A stretch of 64,000 nt of DNA from NCBI GenBank assembly GCA_016840095.1, contig JAEOSZ010000040.1, positions 42,194 through 106,193 of the forward strand, written 5' to 3'. Position numbers and translations under genes: made by a program. The notes below the pieces were generated by a model, which searched no databases, was not told the origin of the DNA, and saw nothing but the letters and a program-made list of their open reading frames with translations. This document shows positions 43,901-53,300 of the stretch, piece after piece. Source of the stretch: Candidatus Heimdallarchaeota archaeon (GTDB lineage Archaea > Asgardarchaeota > Heimdallarchaeia > Heimdallarchaeales > Heimdallarchaeaceae). Position 1 is the first letter of the stretch, and each line of letters opens with the position of its first letter.

Positions 43901-44857
43901 TCACCCTTCTTCTGCACCTAAAACTAGTGCTATTAGAGCCATTCTCATTACAACGCCGTAAAATCCTTCTTGCCAATAACGAGCCCAACGTGTTTGATCC
44001 ACATCAGGTGGTATATCATCCATACGTGGTAGAGAGTGAAGTAATATAGCATCAGATTTTGCTTTGGTTTCAAGTAGTTCTTTAGTGATTTGGAATTCTG
44101 GTGGAGTTAAAGCAACATCACCATCTCTTTCATCACGAGATTTGGTGTAATCAGGTTGGACAACAGGTTCAACTAGAATGACATCAGCATCTGCAATAAC
44201 CTCTCGAACATCATCAGCTTCAGTGAAGTTCAAACCATTACGTCTGAAATCTTCCTTATATTCTTCTGGCATTGCCATATCTTTTGGTGCGACAAAAGTG
44301 ATTGGACAATCAAACTGAGTAAGTGCATGACCTAGAGAATGCATTGTTCTCATTCTCATATCTCCGACAGCTACCCATTTTAATCCGTCAATCTTTCCTT
44401 TTTCTTTAAGAACTGTATAGAGATCAGTGAGGATCTGAGTAGGATGTTCTCCCCAGCCGTCGCCTCCATTAATTATTGGAATACTTACCCATTTAGATGC
44501 TTCTTGTGGTGCACCTTTTTGGAAGTGTCGCATAACAATAACATCTCCATAATTCTCAAGCATTTTGAAAGTATCCTTGATTGTTTCTTGGTAAAAATCA
44601 CCTGCACGTGTCATTTTAGCATCGGAGAATCCAGTTACTTTACCACCTAATCTTAGCATAGCTGATTCATGAGCTAAACGAGTTCTTGTTGATGGTTGAT
44701 AAAATGCAGTAACCATTATCTTATCTTTCAACAAATCAACATTTTTTCTATTGCGAGCTATAGGTTCTAATTTTCTAGCAACCTCAAATATACGCTCATA
44801 TTCATGACGTTCAAAGTCTCTTAAAGAGATAATATCTCGTCCTTTAAAACTTCTCAT
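43901..44857 (-). CDS. Aspartate-carbamoyltransferase-like enzyme (PyrB paralogue)
   Basis: 318 residues with FYQPSTRTRLAHES (carbamoyl phosphate site), WGEHPTQILTDLYTV, GDMRMRTMHSLGHAL and LLHSLPRMDDIPPDVD, the ATCase pattern. The second-substrate region is altered: VVQPDYTKSRDERDGD stands where ATCase has a compact Arg-x-Gln loop, and the 80s loop reads SDAKMTRAGDFYQE. No pyrI gene is present. It is transcribed just ahead of the YgeW-like gene (7 nt apart) and divergent from the hydantoinase. It may therefore be a catabolic transcarbamylase for N-carbamoyl-aspartate or a related ureido acid and not the pyrimidine enzyme. Confidence 0.82.
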   Translation of the reverse strand: MRSFKGRDIISLRDFERHEYERIFEVARKLEPIARNRKNVDLLKDKIMVTAFYQPSTRTRLAHESAMLRLGGKVTGFSDAKMTRAGDFYQETIKDTFKMLENYGDVIVMRHFQKGAPQEASKWVSIPIINGGDGWGEHPTQILTDLYTVLKEKGKIDGLKWVAVGDMRMRTMHSLGHALTQFDCPITFVAPKDMAMPEEYKEDFRRNGLNFTEADDVREVIADADVILVEPVVQPDYTKSRDERDGDVALTPPEFQITKELLETKAKSDAILLHSLPRMDDIPPDVDQTRWARYWQEGFYGVVMRMALIALVLGAEEG

Positions 44858-44930
44858 AATTAATTCACCTTAATATTCCAGACTAGTTTCATCTAACATA
44901 GTCTTGTTGCTCTGCCAATACTAGTTTTTG

Positions 44931-44938
44931 TTTATAAA
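44931..44938 (+). promoter_or_regulatory. TATA box of the hydantoinase gene
   Basis: TTTATAAA in the divergent space between the transcarbamylase operon and the hydantoinase gene. Transcription should start near 44960, giving a short leader before GTG 44981. Confidence 0.5.
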
Positions 44939-44980
44939 CCTTCTTTTTAGCAACTGAAGATGAGTTTTTGAAGTCTCTCT

Positions 44981-46363
44981 GTGAGTTTTCAAGAAGAGAT
45001 AACTTTTATTTATGGAGTAGAATATGGTCAAGTAATGAAAGACAATTTCAAGTATGATTTAGGTTTGGTAAACGGCAAAGTGTACATAAATGGTAGTTTC
45101 GTTGCTGTGGATATCTATATCAAGGATCAAGTCATTTCAGAAATTGTCCCTCAAGGAACAGAACTTCCTTGTGAGAATATAGTCAGTTGTATAAGCAAAT
45201 TAATTATGCCTGGATTTATTGATCCACACGTTCATATCAATCTTGACTTGGGAGAATTTAGATCAGCTGATGATTATGAAAGTGCTTCCAAAGCTGCAGC
45301 ATTTGGTGGAATAACCACTTTTATAGATTTTTTAGACCCTATAATAAATGTTGATGAGTTTGAAAATAGATTTGCTCAAAAAATGAAGGAAGCTAAAGAT
45401 TCCTATATCGATTACTCTTTTCACACAACAGTTGGTAATTTTGACGATGATGTAGATAAATTAGTAGCTATTTCTAGAGCCAATGGTATTCCATCAATTA
45501 AGATGTTTACAACTTATTCAGAGAGTAACCGAAAAATATCAAAAGAAAAACTTCAGGAATTCATGAAAAACTCAAGTAAAACAAGTACATTGATTCTTGT
45601 ACATGCTGAAAACGATTACATGATATTGAATGCAGAAGTTGATGATACTTTAGAGCAATATGAAAGATCCAGACCAGCAGAGGCAGAAATACTTGAAATT
45701 GAGAAATTAGTAAGAATTGTGAAGGATATACCAGGAAAGCTCTATATCGTTCATGTAACATGCGGTTCTTCAATAAACCTCATCAAAGAAGAGTGCAAAG
45801 AACTAATCGGAAAGAACATATTCATAGAAAGTTGTCCTCAATATTTCCATTTAACTAAGGATTTATTTGAACAAGATAATGGTAATCTATTTCTCCTTGC
45901 ACCACCTTTGCGATCAGCTGATGAACAACAAAAACTCAAAGAAAACATTTCCTCAATCCAAACAATAGGAACTGATCACTGTCCTTTTACTAAAGAAGAA
46001 AAAATGAGGTACAAAGTTGCAAGTAAAATACCTAAAGGACTAGGAAGTTTGGAGTACAGTTTTTCTCTTATGTATCACCTGTTTGGAGAAGAAATTATCG
46101 ATAAGTTTACAATAAATCCCGCAAAGATTCATAACCTCTATCCAAAGAAAGGTGTAATTCAAAAGGATTCAGATGCTGATTTTGTTATTTTTAGTCCAGA
46201 TAAAACACTGATGATTGATTCAGGCCATTCCAGAACAGATTATAGTCCCTATGAAGATATGCTAATTAATGGTTTAATTGAATCCACAGTTCGAAGAGGA
46301 GAATTTATAGTAAAAAACAGGAAACTAGTAGCAAAAACCAATGGACAATTTATCGAACGTTGA
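44981..46363 (+). CDS. Dihydropyrimidinase/hydantoinase-type amidohydrolase (HyuA-like)
   Basis: Up to 460 residues. FIDPHVHINLDLG gives the HxH pair, SIKMFTTY the Lys that becomes carboxylated, LVHAEND and VHVTCGSS the two His ligands, and GTDHCPF the catalytic Asp: a binuclear-metal cyclic amidase of the dihydropyrimidinase/allantoinase/dihydroorotase group. SADDYESASKAAAFGG is closest to dihydropyrimidinase and hydantoinase. GTG 44981 gives the longest form; ATG 45035, just before the first strand KYDLGLVNGKVY, is equally plausible. It would open a hydantoin or dihydropyrimidine ring to a ureido acid for the neighbouring transcarbamylases. Confidence 0.87.
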   Translation: MSFQEEITFIYGVEYGQVMKDNFKYDLGLVNGKVYINGSFVAVDIYIKDQVISEIVPQGTELPCENIVSCISKLIMPGFIDPHVHINLDLGEFRSADDYESASKAAAFGGITTFIDFLDPIINVDEFENRFAQKMKEAKDSYIDYSFHTTVGNFDDDVDKLVAISRANGIPSIKMFTTYSESNRKISKEKLQEFMKNSSKTSTLILVHAENDYMILNAEVDDTLEQYERSRPAEAEILEIEKLVRIVKDIPGKLYIVHVTCGSSINLIKEECKELIGKNIFIESCPQYFHLTKDLFEQDNGNLFLLAPPLRSADEQQKLKENISSIQTIGTDHCPFTKEEKMRYKVASKIPKGLGSLEYSFSLMYHLFGEEIIDKFTINPAKIHNLYPKKGVIQKDSDADFVIFSPDKTLMIDSGHSRTDYSPYEDMLINGLIESTVRRGEFIVKNRKLVAKTNGQFIER

Positions 46364-46370
46364 AGATATG

Positions 46371-46429
46371 TTATTTGGGTTTTATTGCAATTCTAAATTC
46401 TGAACTGAACTCTTTTGCTGTTTATGTAT
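46371..46429 (-). pseudogene. Orphan 3' tail B of an alcohol dehydrogenase gene (frameshifted)
   Basis: Read on the minus strand it begins IHKQQK and, after a one-base shift, continues EFSSEFRIAIKP before a stop. This matches the alcohol dehydrogenase C-terminus IHSQLKEFKADFRTVIVP (gene at 49216). The fragment lies 7 nt from the stop of the convergent hydantoinase gene and has no 5' part. It is more decayed than tail A at 47446. Confidence 0.6.
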
Positions 46430-46472
46430 TGTGTTAATAGTTTCGGTTGATATTAGGAGATAAGAAGAAAAA

Positions 46473-47351
46473 CTAATCTCTTACCAGTTCTAAGAAGTCT
46501 ATTACAGTAGGCATAACGGCTGTAACATCGGAATAGAATAAACCATGTCCAACTTCTTCAATTTTCTTGTGTACTACAATTTCAATTTTTTCTTTTGCCA
46601 TTTTAACACATTTATCAGTCATCATTCCACCAAGTTTAGAATCTGCTTGAAGTAATAAAGTTGGGCATTTAATCTTTTGGAGAAACTCAGTACTATCGTA
46701 TATCTTCCATTGTATTCTAAAAGCTTCAATATTACTAGCTCCTGCTTGTGTTTTATGATCTAGTTTAGTAAGGTTTTGAGCTAAGAATAATAACCATGGA
46801 ATGCTCCCTGGTGCATCACCCCAAGCAATTGTTTGATCACTATTTGGGATAGGTATTTGATGTTTGAGTAATTTGCTGAGAAGTGAATCACTTGATTTAT
46901 CTTCCTTCGCCCATTCTGACCAAACCTTGAAGGTACCTGAATTAATTGCAGCTTGTACTTGTTGTTCCATAGATGCAAAATCAATAGTTATATCTCCAAT
47001 GATGATTCCCTTTACTAAATTAGGCATATCAGCTGCTAATAAGAATGCAACAGCAGCACCCATTGAATGACCAAAAATAACTAAGTCTTCTTTAACAATA
47101 TTTTCAACAAATGATTTTGTATCTTCTAAATACATATTGAGTGAATAAGTATCTGTGCGTCCAGAACTCCCATGTCCTCTGAAATCTATTGCATAGACGT
47201 GCCATCTCTGCGTTAGAAAAGGCATAATTGATAGATAACTTTGCCATCTCCAAGAGTTTCCATGAAGAAGCAGAAGAGGTGGACCAGATTTGGGACCTTC
47301 TGCATAATTGAGTTCTACATCTCCTGTGTGATACTTCTTTTCAACTAACAT
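46473..47351 (-). CDS. Alpha/beta hydrolase
   Basis: 292 residues of a compact alpha/beta hydrolase with a full triad: LLLLHGNSWRW oxyanion strand, VIFGHSMGAAVAF nucleophile elbow (GHSMG), LLQADSKLGGMM acid Asp region and EEVGHGLFYSD catalytic His. Unlike the tandem hydrolases at 21522-23496 it has every canonical residue. The fold is that of haloperoxidase/esterase-type enzymes acting on small esters or amides. It lies between two orphan alcohol dehydrogenase tails and so may be a passenger gene inserted there. Confidence 0.85.
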   Translation of the reverse strand: MLVEKKYHTGDVELNYAEGPKSGPPLLLLHGNSWRWQSYLSIMPFLTQRWHVYAIDFRGHGSSGRTDTYSLNMYLEDTKSFVENIVKEDLVIFGHSMGAAVAFLLAADMPNLVKGIIIGDITIDFASMEQQVQAAINSGTFKVWSEWAKEDKSSDSLLSKLLKHQIPIPNSDQTIAWGDAPGSIPWLLFLAQNLTKLDHKTQAGASNIEAFRIQWKIYDSTEFLQKIKCPTLLLQADSKLGGMMTDKCVKMAKEKIEIVVHKKIEEVGHGLFYSDVTAVMPTVIDFLELVRD

Positions 47352-47445
47352 AATATTACACTAACTTAGTACAAAATATAAACTTTTACTATACTCAAAT
47401 AATTACCTTTTACTTCATTTTAATGATCAGGGACATGAAATTGAG

Positions 47446-47502
47446 TTAGGGGATTATCACAGTTCTAAAATCTGCTATAAATTTTTTCTGCTGATTATGA
47501 AT
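47446..47502 (-). pseudogene. Orphan 3' tail A of an alcohol dehydrogenase gene
   Basis: On the minus strand it reads IHNQQKKFIADFRTVIIP and stop, against IHSQLKEFKADFRTVIVP and stop of the intact gene at 49216: 13 of 18 residues identical, 57 nt in both, 43 of 57 bases the same by my count, with many changes at third positions. It begins 2 nt after the stop of the beta-helix gene and has no start codon of its own. Confidence 0.75.
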
Positions 47503-47503
47503 A

Positions 47504-49156
47504 TCATCTCTTTCTTTTCTTATAGTGTTTGTTAAGAATAGTTACTACTAATAGTGTAGGAAATAGTAAGAAGAAGCTTAAACTGATATTATTCAATCCT
47601 TCGTTCAGAGGATAAGGATCTGTTGAATTAGATCTACCTTCAATCAAGTATGGTTTTCTCTTATTCCAATTTGACCAATGATTCCCTTGTTTAGTGTTAG
47701 GATCCCACCAGGTGTTATTGTTTCCATCATCCTTGGCTTGAGAAACTCCATCTAGGTTGTTGTCCTTGAAATAATTATGATGAATCAGATTATTATCACA
47801 AAAGGAAGTCAATTGAATACCGTGTTTCTCATTTTCTCGTAGCATAGTGTAGGTAAAAATACAATCATCAGAACCTTCGACATATATTCCAATAGTGTTA
47901 TTATTGCACTTGTTACCAATTAGAATGTTATTATCAGAACCAAGTAGATGAATCCCATAATACTTAATGTTATCACATCTATTATCTGACAGATAGTTTT
48001 CGGTTGATTCTATCAACCAAATCCCATAGTGTGTAGTGTTGCTAAAAACATTTTCAGAAATGAAAATATTGCTAGAATAATATACTCTAACTCCAGCTTC
48101 ATTGTTTTCACAAATATTGTCATGTAATGTAACTTCTTTACATCTTACAATGAAGAAAGCTCTGTCAGTATTTGCTATTATTTGGTTACTTATAGAAACT
48201 TCTGTACAGTTAACTAAAGTAAACTGTCCATAAATTGGTTCAAGAAAGGAATGTTTGTTCAAATTAACAAAAAATCCAAACAGTTTATCATTTACCAAAT
48301 TATCTTCTACTGTATAGGTTAAATATTCTGTAGTATTCCAGTCTTCTATAGCTAACCCATCATTGGTGAAGTTATTGCCTTTTATGATTGAACCTGTACA
48401 CATATCCATTCTATTCATGAATTCATTATCTCTTACAGTATTATTGATTAGTGAAGCAGTTACAGACATGAAAAGATAGAGTCCCCAACGATTATTGTTG
48501 GATATAGTATTGTTTTCCAGTGATAAAAGAGAACAATCCCTTGTATTAACTCCAATATAATTATTTGAATCAAATGTGTTATTTCTTAATGATACCTTGG
48601 AAGAATATTCAATATTGATTCCATCATAAAAATTGTTGGAACATGTATTGTTAACAATAGACACAAATGGAGAAGAATGTATATGGATACCATCTCTGCT
48701 ATTAATACATGTATTGTCTTGAATTACAGCTGCAGGTGCATCAAATATTCTAATTCCAAGGAAGTAATTACCAATACAGGTATTATTGATTATCTTAGTA
48801 TTTGCAATTCCTACTTCTTCAATATTTATTGCAGTTTGATCAGCATTAATATAGCAGTTCCTAATAACAAAAAACATATCAGTAAACTCAATATCGATTC
48901 CATATTCTTGGCTAGTTGATATATAATAGTTCTCTATAATGAATGGATTATTTGAGCTTCCATTTCCAGGAAAACCATAATCAGTGAATGTGCTGTCATT
49001 ATGTATAATAATTGATTCGAAGGGTGTGTAAGATGAAAAATCTTCTTGCATTTTTGTATTAGCATGATTGTATTGAATGTCATTTTGAGAAGAGAAAAGT
49101 GCTATCAATAGAATTAAGAAAAAAACAAAGAAGTTAGGTTTAGTGCTCTTCCTCAT
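47504..49156 (-). CDS. NosD-type right-handed beta-helix surface protein
   Basis: 550 residues: signal peptide (FFVFFLILLIALFSS), the opening module SIIIHNDSTFTDYGFPGNG shared with the proteins at 6105 and 54690, about a dozen beta-helix rungs with NNT/NN turns and GI/GV strands, the spacer VNDKLFGFFVN...YGQFTLVNCT, the closing aromatic module NNTWWDP...GNHWSN, and a C-terminal membrane helix with KKRKR. It should be displayed on the cell surface and carries several Cys. It sits directly between the alcohol dehydrogenase gene and a copy of that gene's 3' tail, with the tail starting 2 nt after its stop. Confidence 0.82.
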   Translation of the reverse strand: MRKSTKPNFFVFFLILLIALFSSQNDIQYNHANTKMQEDFSSYTPFESIIIHNDSTFTDYGFPGNGSSNNPFIIENYYISTSQEYGIDIEFTDMFFVIRNCYINADQTAINIEEVGIANTKIINNTCIGNYFLGIRIFDAPAAVIQDNTCINSRDGIHIHSSPFVSIVNNTCSNNFYDGINIEYSSKVSLRNNTFDSNNYIGVNTRDCSLLSLENNTISNNNRWGLYLFMSVTASLINNTVRDNEFMNRMDMCTGSIIKGNNFTNDGLAIEDWNTTEYLTYTVEDNLVNDKLFGFFVNLNKHSFLEPIYGQFTLVNCTEVSISNQIIANTDRAFFIVRCKEVTLHDNICENNEAGVRVYYSSNIFISENVFSNTTHYGIWLIESTENYLSDNRCDNIKYYGIHLLGSDNNILIGNKCNNNTIGIYVEGSDDCIFTYTMLRENEKHGIQLTSFCDNNLIHHNYFKDNNLDGVSQAKDDGNNNTWWDPNTKQGNHWSNWNKRKPYLIEGRSNSTDPYPLNEGLNNISLSFFLLFPTLLVVTILNKHYKKRKR

Positions 49157-49215
49157 AATGTTCAGCCAGTGTAAAAACTATCACTTAAACAATTATAAGA
49201 TTTTGGTGCTGAGGT

Positions 49216-50262
49216 TTACGGAACAATAACTGTTCTAAAATCAGCTTTGAATTCTTTTAACTGACTATGAATCTCATTTATGTTTTTAGCTTTTAATGGA
49301 ACAGTTTTTGTTACTACTTTATTTAAGTCCAATTTTCCTTGATCTGCAAGATCTAAGATTACAGGAATTTCAGATAGTAAATGGTCAGATACTCCAATTA
49401 TCTCTTTTTCTCTACCAATTACTTGATATGAATCAATACCAAACTTATCAATAGTTATTCCAGCTATTCCTAGTCTTCCAAATCTAGCTAGTGATCTTAC
49501 TCCTTGATTCATTGTAATTGGCAGTCCAATAAGCTCAAGTGCAACATCTACTCCATCATTGGAAGTAAGTTCCATTATTTTTGCAGCAGGTTCATCATCT
49601 TTTGCATTAATTGGAATTGCACCCATTTCCATCGCAGTTTCAAGTTTCTTAGAATCAATATCTACAGCATAAATGTCTCTAGCTCCAAGAGCTTTTGCCA
49701 ATTGTAGAGCAGAAATACCTAAACCTCCTAGTCCAAAGATAGCAATATTCTCTCCTTCTTTGAAACGAGTCTTTCTAAGTGCATGAAGAGATGTTGAAGA
49801 TGAACACATCATTACGGCTGCATGTTCATATGAAATTGATTGTGGAAGTTGAAATAATCCTCTAGGAGGTACCTTAATGTATTCAGCATATCCCCCATCA
49901 ATGTTCTTGCCAATCATTTTTCCTTCTACACAAAATTGTTCAGTTCCTTGAATACAATATCTACATTTTCCACAAGTAACCATATAGTTAAGACATACTC
50001 TATCTCCTACTTTGAAATCAGAAACATTGTTTCCTATTTCTTCTATCTCACCTGCTACTTCATGTCCTAAAGTTATTGGAAGATAATCAACTGAAGAGAT
50101 TCCATCTCTGTAATGAACATCAGAATGACAGATTCCAGCAGCTTTAATTTTGACTATAACTTCTCCCGATTTAGGTTCAGGTTTAGGTACTTCCATGTTT
50201 TCTAAATTTTCTCCTATCTTGACCAATTGAACTGCTCTCATAAATCCTAAATTTCTACTCAT
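49216..50262 (-). CDS. Zinc-dependent medium-chain alcohol dehydrogenase
   Basis: 348 residues. Catalytic zinc ligands are in AGICHSDVHYRD (Cys) and LGHEVAGEI (His-Glu); structural zinc is held by CGKCRYC plus a later Cys (EQFCVEGK). The cofactor loop is IFGLGGLGISALQLAK, with an Asp ending the next strand (AVDIDSKK), which favours NAD+. The C-terminus runs FKADFRTVIVP. Substrate is an alcohol or aldehyde of unknown type. Two decayed copies of its last 18 codons lie downstream, each following one unrelated gene. It is divergent from the large Asp-box gene. Confidence 0.9.
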   Translation of the reverse strand: MSRNLGFMRAVQLVKIGENLENMEVPKPEPKSGEVIVKIKAAGICHSDVHYRDGISSVDYLPITLGHEVAGEIEEIGNNVSDFKVGDRVCLNYMVTCGKCRYCIQGTEQFCVEGKMIGKNIDGGYAEYIKVPPRGLFQLPQSISYEHAAVMMCSSSTSLHALRKTRFKEGENIAIFGLGGLGISALQLAKALGARDIYAVDIDSKKLETAMEMGAIPINAKDDEPAAKIMELTSNDGVDVALELIGLPITMNQGVRSLARFGRLGIAGITIDKFGIDSYQVIGREKEIIGVSDHLLSEIPVILDLADQGKLDLNKVVTKTVPLKAKNINEIHSQLKEFKADFRTVIVP

Positions 50263-50368
50263 CTTAAAACTCTTTTCGAGATTAGGGAAAAAGTGGCTTG
50301 TTAAGGGCTACAAAACTGTTTTATACCTATTTTTACACTAGAACAATATAAATCTGGGTGTAGTAGAA

Positions 50369-53300
50369 TTGAAAAGAATAAAATTTTATGTAAAATTGTG
50401 TGTACCATTTTTAGTTTTTTTGATCACAATACCAACATCTGTTAACGCACTTTATAATGATTTTAGACTAATGAATCTTAATGCACTTCCAGATTCAGAT
50501 GACTGGATACAAACAAATGGTCCATATGGAGGAATAATCCATACTATAGAAGTAGATCCGGTACAACCAAATGTTCTCTTTGCTGGTGGTGCAGGAGGTA
50601 TTTTCAAATCTATTGATTCAGGTGTTTCTTGGAGTAATCAACCAAGATTTCTTGAAGGGAATAAGAGAGTTGAAAAAATAATAATCTCTCCAGACAATTC
50701 CAACATCTTGTTTGCAATTGCTGAAAGTCCAATTGCTGGTATGAGTGGAGAGGTTTTTAGAAGTTTGGATGGAGGTCTTAATTGGACAAAGATTGATCAA
50801 AGCAAGTCCTTCAAATCTTTAGCTCTACATGATAACAATCCTACAGATATTATCAGCTGTACACAGGCAAGAGAGGTTTTGTTTTCTGATAGCAGAGGGA
50901 GTAGTTGGGGAGATATTACTGGAGATTTACCAATTTCAGAATTTGGGTTCACAGACGTAGCTATTAGTTACGAAAATACCTATTGGGTTGGAACTAAGAA
51001 TGAAACATATGGAAATGGTAATTTGTATTTAACAACAGATGGAGGGATTTCTTGGAATAGTATAGATATAGGTCAACCACCCGATACTTCTGTTAGGAGT
51101 ATTCTTGTTCATCCAGAAGACAATGAAACTATCTATGTCTCTCTTGAGAAAGCTTATGATAAGATTCAAAATCCAGCGGAATCATATCTGTTCAAAACTG
51201 AAAATGGAGGTCAAAGTTGGGCAAAATTATTCCCTCCTTACAATGGAAGAATTCTTGGAATTGATCCAGGTTCCAGTTATGATACAATCTATCTTGGCTA
51301 TGGAAATTTAGTATACAAAACAAAGAATGATGGAATAAATTGGACAAGGATAGATCCAATGTTAACACCTGGTATTAATACAGGTGACATTAGAGATATT
51401 GCAATAGATCCAACTGATGGAAACATAATTTATCTGCCTATTTCGAGTCATGGATATTTCAAAAGCACAAATGAAGGAAGCTCATGGACACGCATAACTC
51501 AAGGATTACTTAATACAGGAATTGTACTTATGGCTGTTCCCAATGTTGCAGGGAGTGATACTGTGTATGTAACAGGCTGGGATGGTGAAGGTACATTTAG
51601 AACTGATGATGGAGGAGAAACATGGATTCGTCTAGATGGAGGTGGGATTGATCACTCGTTCCCAGATGAAATAAAAGTTAACCCCCTAGATCCTTCAGTA
51701 GTTTGGGAGATAAGTGATTTGGGAGGGTTATTCTTATCAACAAATTATGGCACAAATTGGACGCAACAATTTAATGCTCATAAATATGATGGCTTTCGAT
51801 TCGGATCAGTTCAAGCTCTATCCCCTGCTCCATCAAATTCGAGTATTATCTATGCAGTTAAAAGTGGCTATGGAATTTTCAAAAGTACAGATGCTGGTAA
51901 AGACTGGGATTTCTTAAGACATTCAGAAGTAGACTATTCATACACTTTAGCTGTACATCCCACAGATCCTAACACGGTTTATAGTGGATATAATTCTAAA
52001 CCATTTCAAGATTGGGCAATGATTAGAAAAACAGTCAATGGAGGTGATTCTTGGACTACTGTGCTAAATGTTACATCATCTAAGGGTATCACTTCGATTG
52101 TAATTGATGATGATAATCCAGATATTATATATGCAGCAAGTATTAGTGAACTAGGTGGAGAAATTTACAAAAGCATTAATGCTGGTTCAAGTTGGATAAA
52201 ACTAAATGATAATTTCACTATGTTTACAGTTATGGGACAACCTCAGCTAGTTGTTGACCCCAGTAATCCTTTTATTGCATATACTGGGTCCTGGCTAGCA
52301 GGAACTTGGAAAACATATGATGGGGGAGAAAATTGGGAGTTACTTCATGATGCACCTATGTCTGCAACAGCTCTAAGCTTGGATTCTCAAGACAGTAGTA
52401 TTATTTATCTTGCAGACCGTTCTACTCCAACATTATGGAGATCTACAGATGGTGGAACTGTATGGAATGAAATAGCTGATTTCTCAAGTGAAGGGGCTTT
52501 CTTAGTGAATACAGTTATCGCTAATGATTCAACAATCTATTGTTCAACCTTTGGTCCTAGTGAACTAACGGGGAAACTATTCAAATCAACAAACAATGGA
52601 GTAAGTTGGACTGATATAACAGGTATATTACCTAGAAGTGTTTTAGATATTGCAGTTGATCCTAACAACCAAGATAATGTTTATGTTACAACTCATCTTT
52701 TCGGAGCATATAGATCGTTTAACGGGGGAACTGATTGGGAACTGATTCATGATTTTCCAGATATAGGCACATTTGATATTGAAATTGATCCGGTTGATCC
52801 ATCTATTTTGTACTCTTGTGGGTTAGGTAATTTGACAATACCTACTTGGGTAACACCAGGAGGACACGATATAACAGGAGATCCAGGGGTGTATAAATCT
52901 ACAAATTCTGGTCAAAATTGGACTCAAGTTTTATCAACAGAACATAAAGTGCGAGGAATTAGAATACATCCAGCTAATCATGATGTTCTCTATGCAGCTG
53001 TCCATGATGAAGGATTATATATGAGTAATAATGGAGGATCAAGTTGGAGTCCATATAACACGAATCTTGACAGTACAGTTCTAACTTCTCTAGCAGTTCA
53101 TGAAGAGATAATATATGTTGGAACCCAAGGATATGGTGTATATTCTGGAGATATCATCTTAGCAGATTATTCAGTTACATGGCAAGCAGTTAGAAGTAAC
53201 AAACCTATTCCACCAGTGTATAGTATAGATCTACTAATTGATCCTGAAGATTCCAATAGAATCTATGTAAGCTCAAATCCTGGAGGGCTATATCGCACTG

